The notes beneath the pieces are model-generated. The model was not told the DNA's origin and did no database searches. It saw nothing but the letters and a program-made list of their open reading frames with translations. A program made the translations under genes and the position numbers. From contig NC_062236.1 of NCBI RefSeq assembly GCF_905475465.1, positions 2,242,001 to 2,306,000 of the forward strand: a stretch of DNA of 64,000 nucleotides, given 5' to 3'. This DNA is from Pieris napi (Eukaryota > Arthropoda > Insecta > Lepidoptera > Pieridae). Positions 15,701 through 25,916 of this stretch are shown here, piece after piece; within the stretch, counting starts at the first letter, position 1; every line of letters starts with the position of its first letter.

Positions 15701-18700
15701 TTCATCAGTAAGTGTCTAATAACACTACAGTCGCTATTAAGACACTTTGTTCTTGAGTAATATTTTTAATCCTATACATAAATGTCAGTTTTGGACAGTT
15801 CGAATTCGTAGAGACATTAATTTTATTTTCAAGAAACCAACGAACAATGTATGCAAGAAGATGCTGTTGAAATTATATCTGTTCGTGGTATGGGTAAGCT
15901 TCGTACGTAATATAATACTACGACTTACGTCCAACCTTCATTAGACATTAATTCAATATAAACAACTGGATTTTTGAAGTTATACTTCTTTAGGCGCGTT
16001 ATGAAAAATTGATGAGAATGAAATTTTACGATGCGCGCGCACCGTGACACAAAATTAACAGAATGAAGTTAGTCGCGCATGTGGGCACGCACGCCGCCTC
16101 TGTTTACTGTGTATTTATATTTATCCACATGCTTTGAGTTTCTACATTTAAAACACGTGTTTTCATTATACAAGTGCGAATTTTATATGTGCGTCTGAAT
16201 TATAATCAGAAGTGATTATAATTCTTGTGGATTGCAATAGCTGCTGTAAATACTGTACCATAAGGTAGAAATTCATTTAGCGCGTGCAAGGTTTCACTCA
16301 CACATGTGTAAAAGAACGCGTCTCTCGATTCAGAGTTTTTCGTGTTGTGGATTGCAATAGCTGCTGTAAATACTGTACCATAAGGTAGAAATTCATTTAG
16401 CGCGTGCAAGGTTTCACTCACACATGTGTAAAAGAACGCGTCTCTCGATTCAGAGTTTTTCGTCTTGTGGATTGCAATAGCTGCTGTAAATACTGTACCA
16501 TAAGGTAGAAATTCATTTAGCGCGTGCAAGGTTTCACTCACACATGTGTAAAAGAACGCGTCTCTCGATTCAGAGTTTTTCGTCTTGTGGATTGCAATAG
16601 CTGCTGTAAATACTGTACCATAAGGTAGAAATTCATTTAGCGCGTGCAAGGTTTCACTCACACATGTGTAAAAGAACGCGTCTCGCGATTCAGAGTATTT
16701 CGTGTTGTGGATTGCAATAGCTGCCGTAATTAGTATGGCATAAGGTAGAAATTTATTTAGCGCTTGCAAGGGTTTCACTCACACATGTGTAAAAGAACGC
16801 GTCTCGCGATTCAGAGTTTTTCGTCTTGTGGATTGCAATAGCTGCTGTAAATACTGTACCATAAGGTAGAAATTCATTTAGCGCGTGCAAGGTTTCACTC
16901 ACACATGTGTAAAAGAACGCGTCTCTCGATTCAGAGTTTTTCGTCTTGTGGATTGCAATAGCTGCTGTAAATACTGTACCATAAGGTAGAAATTCATTTA
17001 GCGCGTGCAAGGTTTCACTCACACATGTGTAAAAGAACGCGTCTCGCGATTCAGAGTTTTTCGTCTTGTGGATTGCAATAGCTGCTGTAAATACTGTACC
17101 ATAAGGTAGAAATTCATTTAGCGCGTGCAAGGTTTCACTCACACATGTGTAAAAGAACGCGTCTCTCGATTCAGAGTTTTTCGTCTTGTGGATTGCAATA
17201 GCTGCTGTAAATACTGTACCATAAGGTAGAAATTCATTTAGCGCGTGCAAGGTTTCACTCACACATGTGTAAAAGAACGCGTCTCGCGATTCAGAGTATT
17301 TCGTGTTGTGGATTGCAATAGCTGCCGTAATTAGTATGGCATAAGGTAGAAATTTATTTAGCGCTTGCAAGGGTTTCACTCACACATGTGTAAAAGAACG
17401 CGTCTCGCGATTCAGAGTTTTTCGTCTTGTGGATTGCAATAGCTGCTGTAAATACTGTACCATAAGGTAGAAATTCATTTAGCGCGTGCAAGGTTTCACT
17501 CACACATGTGTAAAAGAACGCGTCTCTCGATTCAGAGTTTTTCGTGTTGTGGATTGCAATAGCTGCTGTAAATACTGTACCATAAGGTAGAAATTCATTT
17601 AGCGCGTGCAAGGTTTCACTCACACATTTAAAAAGGAACGCGTCTCGCGCTATTTCGTGTTGTGGATTGTAATAGCTGCTGTAAATTGTGTAGGATAAGG
17701 TAGAAATTTATTTATCGCTTGCAAGGGATTTGTAAAAGAACGCGTCTCGCGCTTCAGAGTATTTCGTGTTTACTGTTTTGTAATGTGGAAGGAAATAGCT
17801 GCCGTATGTAGTGCCGCATAAGGTAGATTCATTTAGCGCTTGCAACGGTTTCGTGAAACGCCTTAGTGCTCTAATGTGGGACTTAGTATTTACAAGTCTC
17901 AAGTGAAACCTAGTATTAAAACCTGTGATTTGATATACGCCTCACCTCTATTAAAAATCAGAGTATAGTTAAGTTAGGCTAAGTTTTTCTGAAATTAGTC
18001 TAAAGGATCAATAATAGTTATAATATATAATACTTACTCATATTGTGAATGGGATCAGAGAAAATTGGAGGGCACAACAGTTCACCAGAGTTAACATCAT
18101 GTGCAGTAAACTTGAGCCTCACAATATTCAGGTTAATATTTTTCGTTTCTGCCTCGCAGCGCATGCGCAACTAAAAATAAAAAATAAATACGTACTGAAT
18201 TTGCCTCTCATGACGTCTGCACTCTAGACGAACTCGTATCAAACTAATGAGCGATTGTTCGTTGTTTTTTAAATGAACGTAGGTATAAAGTTGCCCTCCT
18301 TTACATTTAATCATGTTAAATTTTTATATTTTAATGCAACAAATTGTAAATAAATAAATATAAAATTGCTTGACTATAGGATTTGTTATTTTTAACTAGC
18401 GGACCCGATACACACATCACACATCATCAAATACACCATTTTCAAACATAGAACATCTAATTGTAAATAATCTGAACTATTCTCGAATCTTCTTAAGCAC
18501 TCATCGAAATCGGCATACTACATACATTTATTGCATTACAGGTTTGTCTTTGTCGTGGCATTATTAATGATAATATAGGCACGATAAGCTAATAGAAACG
18601 AAATAAACACATCAACCGATCAACTTCAAAACGTCTTATTTTCAAATTTGCAATCATAATTAACCATATCACATTACATTTAACAGTTGCGTTTTATACC

Positions 18701-21700
18701 ATTTTTCACAAATGAACGGCTCGACTGATGTTTTGACTGATAATTTGTTTTTCTATATATAGGAAAATTTACATAAATCGGTATTAATAATTATTATTAA
18801 TTATTTTGTATTGTTCGACAAATACATGTTCTAGATAGACCCCATGAATTTGACAATTTTTTGTCAACTCTACACAGGACATCAGTTTAGGTATAACATT
18901 CGATTTGATTTCGTTTATTAAATTAATAATAACATAAACTAACTAAACGATATATGCATAATATCAACCAAGTAGGTTCTTAGTTGAACATAATTTTATT
19001 TGGTGATAAATATTAAATTTGTAATTATTGACTCTCTCGTAGACTTAAAAATAATTATCCTTTTTATGTATCTTCAATTAATAATATTTTCATCACATGT
19101 CCATTATACAACGATTATTTTTGGATAAAATTCTTTATTATAGTATTGCATGGCAGTTTTTAAGTACTCATTGTTAACGGATTTATTGTTTTGTTTTAGT
19201 CAAACCATAAGGCTAGACGCAATAATACGTGACTGAGCTGTGCACTGGTACAATAAAACTAGCGTTGTATAATCTTTATTGCTTTGCACGTAGCTTCAAA
19301 TGTACTTTTATTTTACTATTGCAAAGTTACACTCAATATATGAAAAACAATTACGACGTTCACAACACAAAAATATTCTTAAACTCTGTTGGCTTCGGAC
19401 CTAACAGTTTCTCTGGTAAATGTACTCGGCACTGGTATATGTCTTCAATACACCAAATCGCATCAATCAGAGCGATCGCTCTGACCCGTCCAACTATCGT
19501 CACTAATGAAAACTATTATAAACAGGCAGCTCCTGGGGTAGATAGACAGCCACCAGCTGATTGGCGATTGACAATATTGCTTTCGCCGATCGCTCGATGG
19601 GAAATCGAGGCCAAGTGGGTGGCGGTTAGATTGGATAATGGATATAGCGAAAGCCTTTGATCGGGTGTGGCATAAAGCGCTTCTACCAAAGCTTCCATCC
19701 TATGGAATTTCCAGAAAATTATCTAACTGGGTTTCCAGCTTTCTAGCTAATCGGAGCATCAAAGGCGACATTGACGGAGCATGCTCCGACTTCAAACCCG
19801 TGAACGCTGGAGTCCCACAAGGCTGTGTCCTATCCCCGACCTTTTTTCTATTGCATATCAATGAAATGTTGCATACTTAGCAACATTCATTTCTATCATT
19901 CATAGCAGTGGAGATACTCTTTAAACTGGCCGTGCAGATATTTCTCGGGCAGTTGACGATCAGTAAGAAAAAATACTATTGTCTGTAGTTGAAGATCTGC
20001 TACGTGGAGTCTCAGACTAGGGTCGACTAAATCTAGTCCAATTTAACCCCAAGAAGACACAAGTTTGCGGGTTTTCCGCTAGAAAACACCGTCCTTAAAG
20101 CAACAGCCATCATCGGATTACGGGGTGATGACCTATTAAACGAAGTTTAGTTTAACGGTCTTTTGGAAGGGAGGGCTAAATAAGCTTCGTGTGGTGGCAA
20201 GGCGAGACGGTACTTGACTCCGGGCCATTATTAACAAATGTATAAAGCGCAAATTCGGCCTCTTATCACATTTAACAGGAAGTGTTCAATGGAGTTGTTC
20301 GGATTAATACCTTCATCTGAGTTTTATCAGCGGACGTCGAGGCAGAATACGAAATTCCACCCGTATCACCTCGACGTCCGTCGTTCCACAACTGAGCGCT
20401 ATTTAAGACAGCTTTTACTGCGCACCACCACTATGTGGAACCAGCTACCCAACAAAGTATTTTTGAACCAATTCGACTTAGGGTCATTCAAGAAAAGAGC
20501 GTACCAACTTTTAAAAGGCCGGTACGTACTCGCGAGACCCCTAGCAATGAGAGATGAGAGTATCCATCACTCTCAATACCAGAGCACCGGTATTACATAA
20601 CATCAGGTGATCTTCCTGCCCGTTTGCCCCATGTACTATAAAAACAAACTTGGAAAAAAAAATCTGCCACTGTTTTCAAACTATAAATGAATCAAAAAAC
20701 ACACAAATAAGTATGACATTGTAATAAATACGTTATAAGTAACAATATTGTTGCCCACGCTTTACGCCGCCAAGCCGCGCTATAAAATATTTTTGACAAT
20801 TGTTTAAGTGAACCTAAAACCCTCAAGTGGATGTTAAGTGGATTGCCGCAATAAATTATATTCAAAAATGGGATAGTATATTAAACTTCGTGGGTAAAGT
20901 CTTGGGACATTTCTATAGGAACGCAGGAGTAAATTACTCGTATGCCAGAGATCAAAGAAGGAATTTCTAAACTAAGATAGAATGTCTTGGCGACCCACTT
21001 AAAATGGGTGTCTACAGGCCCGTTTGCCCCCCAAAATTATATAAAAGAAACGCTAAAGATTTTTTTAATTCCCTAAATGAGTCTAAATGGAATACCTATA
21101 TAGAACAAAATTCCATGTAGAAATATATTAATTATTTAAACGTTTTTCGAATGTTATCACTATCATTTACCGGAAAAGCGAATCCGCTGTGTTTTTTAAA
21201 ATACTTAATAGTTAGTAATAACTCGTTAATAAAACTATGCTCAAAGCTGTCATATATATGTTGATATATTTATAATTTTATTATTGGACATAATTTAATA
21301 CATTCTCTCAAATGCGTAATATTTTGCATCATTGACGGTATATTTTTAATCCATATCGTATAAAGCCTAAAGGTACTCAAGAGTTGTACTCTCTATTATG
21401 TACAGATATATATAATAATATGTATATCTAAAACGCCGCTTCGTGGAAGTAAGAATAAACAAAGTGGCGTGATACCAAGAAGTAATCACATATCAAAATA
21501 GTCGAACATTGTAATATGATATACACAAAACACTTCATATCCGTTGTAATCACTACATAGTATAAAACAAAGTCGCTTTATCTGTCCCTATGTATGCTTA
21601 AATCTTTAAAAATACGCAACGGATTTTGATGCGGATTTTTTAATAGATAGTTTCTAATGTGATGTAGTAAATAATTACTTTTTTCCGCTTACATTGCAAA

Positions 21701-24700
21701 CGCAGGCTGAACTCTACGAGATTTATCAAAATAATGTACTAAGTATTGTACACATTGAAAAGGTCTACAGAAAACTACCCGATGGTATATGTCTCTTATG
21801 GATATCCCACAATAAATTTTTTTCGTCATTTACTTTTTACGACAAATAATGGCTAATTTTCGAAGCGATTTTAATTGCATTGCATTAATCCTCATCCAAT
21901 GAAATACCTTAAATACATTGTTGATTTAATATAGATCTATGTGGCTCTTTACAGCATATGATTTAAATGAATATTTTCGAAGATATTACAGATGAAAAAA
22001 TTGCGGGACCTAGCGTTTGCGGCGGAGCCGGCCGGGGCGTCGGGAGCGTGCCTAATGCCTATAAATAGCGCGTCGGAGGCCGCGGTTTTCCCTCTAGCAC
22101 TTTGAATTTAGTATCAGCATTGCACCCTTGCGAAGCCGGGGCGGGTCGCTAGTAAAAGATAAACTAAAGTATAGGTAGGCGTGGTGGCAGGACGCAGCAG
22201 ATTTAATTTCTAGAAGCAATTTCTAGAAAAATGAAAATCTATAATTGAATCGAAATGTCTGTACGATTACATTTATCGATTAATGATATAGGTATCGTTA
22301 TATCCGATTAACGCACGTGAAATTTCAGAGCAGAACTGGTTTATAATATACAAGCGTCGCGGCTTGAAACCTTGAAAAATAAATAATTAAACCATCCTCA
22401 TGAATCATTGGTGATGACGAACGCAATAAAATCCGTGCAGTTGAGTTTATCTCTAGCAGTGGCGGATTTACAAATTTTCAAGGTATAGGTTGTGAAGTTT
22501 TTACCTCCCTTGTCTCTACAATTGTCACGTTCTAGATTATTTGTAGATTCCTTACACATTATTAGATTACACACACACACACACTCACCCTCAAATACAA
22601 CCATACAACTTTATTTGTACTAACTTCTATTTAGTTGACTGTTTTGTTTTTCTTTCTTTATTTAAAACGTTAAATTTGTTTGCCTACCCATATATGTATG
22701 TACTTTTTGTAACTACTCAATATTACTTTGGAATGGAAGCCTGGTTATACATATCACAGGTTCTTACCTAGTTTGGAAACCAGTCTCCCAATGCCTTCTC
22801 AACTGTAATCTTATTGTTTGTTGTAAATGTTATATGGGAGAAAATAAATTATTATTATTATTATTCGCTGCTTATCCTACCAATAGTCGGACTGACAATG
22901 TTGATAGGGGAAAAAGGGAAATACACTTTCTGCAATTTTGCTCTTTTCACTCATACAAAGTGTGAGCTGTGAGCGCAGAGGTTGATTACTGGTTGGGGGT
23001 TTGGGCAAAATTTTTGCAGACTTCTCTGTAAAACATCACAAAACCGTGATGTAGATATCTTAGATTTCTATGATCCTACTCATCCTACTGGTAAATCCGC
23101 CACTGATCTCTAGAGGGAACTGATAAAAACTGTAGAGGGTTTATTTTGTCATACTTAATATAAAAGTTAGATAGACGTTTTTGCTGACTTTTTTGTAACC
23201 ATTATCAAGCTCTACAACTTTTCTAAAGCTCAATCATATATTTCTTAATGTTCACGAGTTTCGCGTTAATATATGGCCTATGACACTCACAAAAAATCTG
23301 GCTTTGTATTGGCAAAAGAATTGACTAAATCGATCCAGACAGATCCATATCAGGTTGACAGAAGTCATTTAGGATTATTTTACGAATCAGTCCAAATTCG
23401 TCGAAATCGTTTCAGTGGTTACTGAGAGATGATAAGCCTTTTTAAAGTGGACATTTTTTCACTACTATCAACACAAATGCAAAGTTATAAGCAAGCTGAA
23501 TGTTTCTGGTTAAAATTTGGGTAAGCAACTGAGGAATTTGGTGTTGTCGCGGACTGACGTGCAACACTTAGTATGTATAAAGAAATAGTATACAATAATA
23601 TTTGTTTGCCACTTCACAAGTCTACAATAAAATGTACAGCTATTGACTACAACTTAAGAAGCCCTAGGGTCACGGGTCACCAGCTTGTCGCATATTTAAC
23701 TATGACAGGAGATATTTTATACACAAACAAAAATTATGACATGAGATCTTATAAATAAGAGTGCTACACTAAAATCTCCTGATGTACTTACCTTGCGTTC
23801 ATTAAATTCAGATTGTTCCATATCTTGCGAATACTTCTTGTATAATAAAGTAGGTATATCTTTCTTTGCAGAGTGTATTATACCCATACCATTGAATCTA
23901 AAAGCAACATATAAATAATAAGAATAAGGTAAATTAAGGTAAGGTCTCTATTCGAGTGGCATCTTACATATGAGTAATATATACTATTAATAATATTATT
24001 GTTTTAATTCAATATATTTTAAATGAACTAGAATAATAGCCTAGTAATAGAAAAAACATAAAGAAGAAAGAACAATTATATAAGCCAGAAAATCAAAAAA
24101 TATATTATTGCTCTGTCAAGTTTAAAATAGTAACTTACCCAACTTTATAAGAGCCTTGTGTTGGAACATTACTGAACACCTCCCTATCTTGGTCTTCATC
24201 TGTAAGTTTATGTGGATGATCTGTGGCATCATTATGTCGGGCCAGATTACATCTTATTATTGCACTACCTGTATAGTTGCATAGCTGTTAAAAGAAAAGC
24301 TATAGATTATCAAATAATATTTAATAATATTAGTATAGATAAAACACACAGGGAGCTACAGAAAAAGCATTGTTCAACTTATCTATAAACAGAAATAAAT
24401 TTTAATCATATCTTTGATCTTAGATCAGACTTCTCTCATAAAGCTAGCAGATCAGAATAGGCAGAGTATTATTTTTTTGAGGAATTGCTTGTTAGATATT
24501 TATATAATGTTTCTAAATAAGTAGATATACAACATTAAACAAATATATAATAATCATTAAAATACAAGTAAGTACCGGGTAAGAAACTAAAAAATATATT
24601 TTAAGTTTTCAATGTATTTTTCAACCTATTAACAATTAATAAATTCTTGACAAAGATTTTAGTAATACAATAACAATATAAAAACTCATCATATTTGCTT

Positions 24701-25916
24701 CAGCCAAATTTTTTACTTGCATGGCTTAGATAATGGAAGTGACCTTTTCTTGGAACTGATAACATTTGTATTTATCAAGTTTAGTATGTGGTTAGCAATG
24801 AGTCACCATTTGCACTGTACTTGTGAATAAAAATATTATTTGTTACTACAAAAGAAGTTTTAATATTATCTATTTCTTATGTAGAAGTCAGATGGCCTAT
24901 GGTTTAACGGTTGACACAGCTGGAGGTACTAGGTTCAATACCAAGTAACAATTTGAATTGGTTGACATAGAAACTTGATTTTCACCTAGAAATGTGACCA
25001 ATAACATGAGCAGAAGGCATACTCTATTCTTAATTCAATGGTTATGATAAAAGTTTTGTTTTGAAGGTAAATAGGAAAATACTGTGAGCTTTACAGAATT
25101 TTTTAATTCTACAATAATTGATAGTCAAAAACACTTCACTCAGCAATGTGATTAGTTGATATAATGAATATCTTCATTAACATTACATACATTCTTATGT
25201 ATGTTTAAGTCTAAATCCATTCCAGTTCATTTACATAATCACTTACAAATCTTTGAAATGGTAAATGGTAGAAAAATATTTGGTATTTTGGTAATCACTG
25301 AAACATACTTAAATAATAGTTACCTCAACAGTTGGATGTGTCTTCAGTTTTCCTGAAACTGAGTTCCTTCCAAGCAAACAACCATGTGTTCCCAACATTT
25401 CACTTTTATACCGAAATCTAAAGTAATCCATGGGCTGTTCAATAATTTTGAGATATGGCTTATTATCTGTGAAATTGATTGCTTTTAATAATAAAAATAA
25501 TAGTAAGGTTTGCTATGTTTATAAAATATGATGCCAAAAGGACAGAAACATATTGGATTTTGTAACTATTACATTAGGTAACAACAAATAAATTATTATT
25601 CGCCTTTTACCACATTCTACATTTCATGTAGAATGTTTTTAGTGAGGATTACACACCACAAATATCTATATACAATATATATATAAGTGCTATTAAACAA
25701 CTTTTTCTTTGTGTATATTTACGTACGGAAGCTTAAAAAGCCAAATTAGTAAGAAAATTTACCTGTATAACCATCGTCACACCTCAGTTCCGTAAATCCA
25801 TTGGCCAGGTTGGGAACCATACGTGTTGGTGATGAATATGGTGAATACTGAGACCCACGAGAATAAGGAGACTCCAAGTTTGATACATCACTCATATCGT
25901 GTTCACTCGACGACAT
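709..25916 (-). CDS. Rel: Relish (NF-kB p100/p105-like immune transcription factor), 3' end outside window
   Basis: Relish is the NF-kB factor of the insect IMD pathway. It is held in the cytoplasm by its own ankyrin repeats until cleaved, then activates antimicrobial peptide genes. Exons read in frame with GT/AG ends: 25763-25916, 25324-25466, 24139-24284, 23792-23897, 18038-18170, 15427-15531, 14560-14677, 13443-13609, 11844-11896, 11177-11233, 10342-10570, 8229-8272, 7887-7943, 7273-7392, 4133-4242, 2555-2730, 2110-2247, 709-893. The 747 residues seen hold the DNA-binding RHD (about 40-230; recognition loop RFRYKSE at 68-74, with Ser where Dorsal-type proteins have Cys, as in fly Relish), the IPT dimerisation domain (about 228-340; VEKVSKKN, DVHHQYGIVF), a KKRK nuclear signal at 344-347, a Ser/Pro-rich linker, and ankyrin repeats from about 580 (TVLHLAI, TALHLSA, TPLHLAA). 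Later ankyrin repeats and the C-terminus lie before position 1. All splice phases agree, with no frameshift or stop. Confidence 0.95.
998..1180. mobile_element. MITE, family with GAAGTTATACTTCTTT ends, short copy
   Basis: The left end AAGTTATACTTCTTTTGGCG is mirrored by CGCCAAAGAAGTA near 1125. The tail GTACATAAGTACACACACG is shared with copies at 9821-10170 and 47358-47412. Confidence 0.55.
1604..1722 (-). mobile_element. Non-LTR retrotransposon 3' fragment
   Basis: Reverse complement of the same 3' coding and tail region seen at 20340-20450 (motif around GTCGAGGTGATACGGGTGG). It is truncated at both ends and lies in Relish intron 17. Confidence 0.7.
1737..2016. mobile_element. 280-bp foldback MITE with 20-bp perfect terminal inverted repeats
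   Basis: TGCCGGCCATACACACTACG at the left is exactly repeated inverted at the right (end about 2015). Inside, CCTGCGCAGGT and CCTGCACAGGT palindromic units recur at least five times, so each half is itself an imperfect inverted repeat of the other. No clear target duplication. Confidence 0.75.
2798..3189. mobile_element. GC-rich 392-bp hAT-like MITE
   Basis: Ends begin CAG-CGCGGCCAC and, inverted, CAGTGCGCGGCCAC, continuing into similar ATGCGGTAAC segments. The interior holds GC-rich blocks unlike the surrounding AT-rich intron. The expected 8-bp target duplication is not visible, so the superfamily is tentative. Confidence 0.6.
3226..3354 (+). other. Ankyrin-like exon fragment on the opposite strand in Relish intron 15
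   Basis: After a splice-acceptor-like TTTTATAG, the plus strand reads KKNTPLDLVDRNVKKACLGI and more before a stop at 3352-3354. TPLDLVDRN matches an ankyrin helix-1 consensus. Relish runs on the other strand, so this could be an inverted copy of a downstream ankyrin exon, a relic of another gene, or chance. Confidence 0.25.
3760..4015 (+). repeat. Dispersed short retroelement 3' copy
   Basis: Shares the block CCAGTTCTCAAATCAAGGGC plus a downstream part on ACACCATGTTCCACA with copies at 28960-29062, 43440-43780 and 50722-50895, and an inverted one at 7465-7560. This repeat type is common near lepidopteran genes. Confidence 0.6.
4452..4618 (-). mobile_element. Non-LTR retrotransposon 3' fragment
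   Basis: Antisense copy of the 3' tail seen at 20420-20650, including the conserved block around CACTTACCATCAGGAG. It lies in Relish intron 14. Confidence 0.65.
4642..4815. mobile_element. 174-bp MITE, TGTCGCAGCC family
   Basis: Left arm (4642-4686) contains TGTCGCAGCCAGCTTAATTA. The right arm (4766-4815) is its near inverse. The same ends bound the host element at 44613-46580. Confidence 0.75.
4967..5708 (+). mobile_element. Solo LTR (742 bp) of an LTR retrotransposon
   Basis: Begins TGTTACGA and ends TCGTAACA. It carries a TATA box (TATATAAG, about 5463), an initiator-like CTCAGTTT about 30 bases later and AATAAA near 5651, the order expected of U3-R-U5. No internal coding region or second LTR is present. 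Flanking target duplication is not clear (GTAT/ATAT). It lies antisense in Relish intron 14. Confidence 0.7.
5709..7272. other. Relish intron 14, remainder: nothing recognised
   Basis: Low-complexity AT-rich DNA with short chance frames only. Confidence 0.5.
7465..7560 (-). repeat. Inverted fragment of the dispersed short retroelement
   Basis: Reverse complement of the block containing GAACTGGCAA and the CCGCTACTTTT-like end also seen at 28960-29062. Confidence 0.45.
9821..10170. mobile_element. MITE, family with GAAGTTATACTTCTTT ends, longer copy
   Basis: Left end GAAGTTATCCTTCTTTAGGC; right end about 10106-10126 is the inverse, followed by the shared GTACATAAGTACACGC tail. The block GATGCGCGCGCACCGTGACA is shared with 15975-16080. 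Confidence 0.65.
12258..12835 (+). pseudogene. 3' end of an RTE-type non-LTR retrotransposon, inactive
   Basis: Plus-strand translation reads the C-terminal part of the reverse transcriptase ORF: TNGCQTWALTK, KWAGHIIRVKEKW, RFRRWEDEIKSVTGK and NRAEWKEMEAAF. It has in-frame stops and an ATT-repeat tail near 12825. The type is recognised from the conserved WAGH and R-WxD-I patterns. It lies antisense in Relish intron 8. Confidence 0.75.
14080..14500. repeat. Possible non-autonomous element with GC-rich interior
   Basis: TTGCATAGC near 14085 is inverted as GCTATGCAA near 14440. Between them a 70-base motif (GCGTTAGAG.GGGAC.GAAC) occurs twice. Ends are not defined. Confidence 0.35.
15221..15420 (+). 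mobile_element. Non-LTR retrotransposon 3' end abutting the donor of Relish exon 6
   Basis: Plus-strand copy of the LINE tail (GGCCGGCAACGCACTCGCGA, then CACTTAACATCAGGTGAGCC, ending CTGTTCTATGAAAAATAA). The A-rich tail stops at 15420, only six bases from the exon edge at 15427, so it is antisense to Relish. Confidence 0.75.
15975..16090 (+). mobile_element. Left half of a GAAGTTATACTTCTTT-family MITE
   Basis: Matches 9821-9935 closely, then diverges into GCATGTGGGCACGCACGCCG. No right end found. Confidence 0.55.
16224..17860 (-). repeat. 120-bp tandem repeat array with higher-order 601-bp period, open in one frame
   Basis: About twelve well-conserved 120-bp units and two decayed ones (17640-17860) lie in Relish intron 5. 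Because 120 is a multiple of three, the minus strand reads as a 40-residue repeat containing NEFLPYGTVFTAAIAIH and ESRDAFFYTC. Two variant units (near 16681 and 17282, 601 bp apart) share the same substitutions and one extra G. They are 121 bp long and break the frame, giving three ORFs (16206-16778, 16753-17379, 17354-17623). I do not recognise the peptide. It has no credible start context, so the array is most simply a minisatellite. Confidence 0.9.
18171..19449. other. Start of Relish intron 4, no feature recognised
   Basis: AT-rich sequence with stops in all frames. The rest of this intron holds the LINE at 19450, the Helitron-like copy at 21556 and the hAT at 22457; nothing else was recognised. 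Confidence 0.5.
19450..20660 (+). pseudogene. 5'-truncated Jockey/I-type LINE with broken reverse transcriptase
   Basis: The frame at 19638-19880 reads MDIAKAFDRVWHKALL and NAGVPQGCVLSP, the core reverse-transcriptase motifs. A further frame (20238-20600) gives the C-terminal TTMWNQLPNKVF and FKKRAYQLLKGR. Frameshifts, stops and an internal deletion separate them, so it is dead. The tail supplies the reference for the fragments at 1604, 4452, 15221 and 48006. Antisense in Relish intron 4. Confidence 0.85.
21556..22153 (+). mobile_element. Helitron-like non-autonomous element, CTAG end
   Basis: Ends GGGGCGGGTCGCTAG followed by T, with a small GC-rich stem upstream. The opposite-strand relative at 34230-34915 matches over its length. 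The CTAG|T terminus without inverted repeats is the usual lepidopteran Helitron pattern. Confidence 0.7.
22457..23105. mobile_element. 649-bp non-autonomous hAT element with perfect 8-bp target duplication
   Basis: Terminal inverted repeats CAGTGGCGGATTTAC / GTAAATCCGCCACTG are exact, and the flanks 22449-22456 and 23106-23113 are both ATCTCTAG. A (CA)n run lies inside at about 22567-22587. No transposase frame. In Relish intron 4. Confidence 0.9.

Noticed and set aside
16206..17623. Three ORFs of 89-208 residues as real genes
   Set aside because: They come from a 120-bp tandem repeat, which stays open because 120 is divisible by three; no promoter, splice or start evidence.
19229..19660. 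143-residue ORF as a host gene
   Set aside because: Its end overlaps LINE reverse-transcriptase sequence in another frame; the rest has no recognisable structure.
24885..24960. Possible tRNA-like SINE near a GGTTCAATACC motif
   Set aside because: Only a B-box-like block is visible; no second copy or body found in the window.
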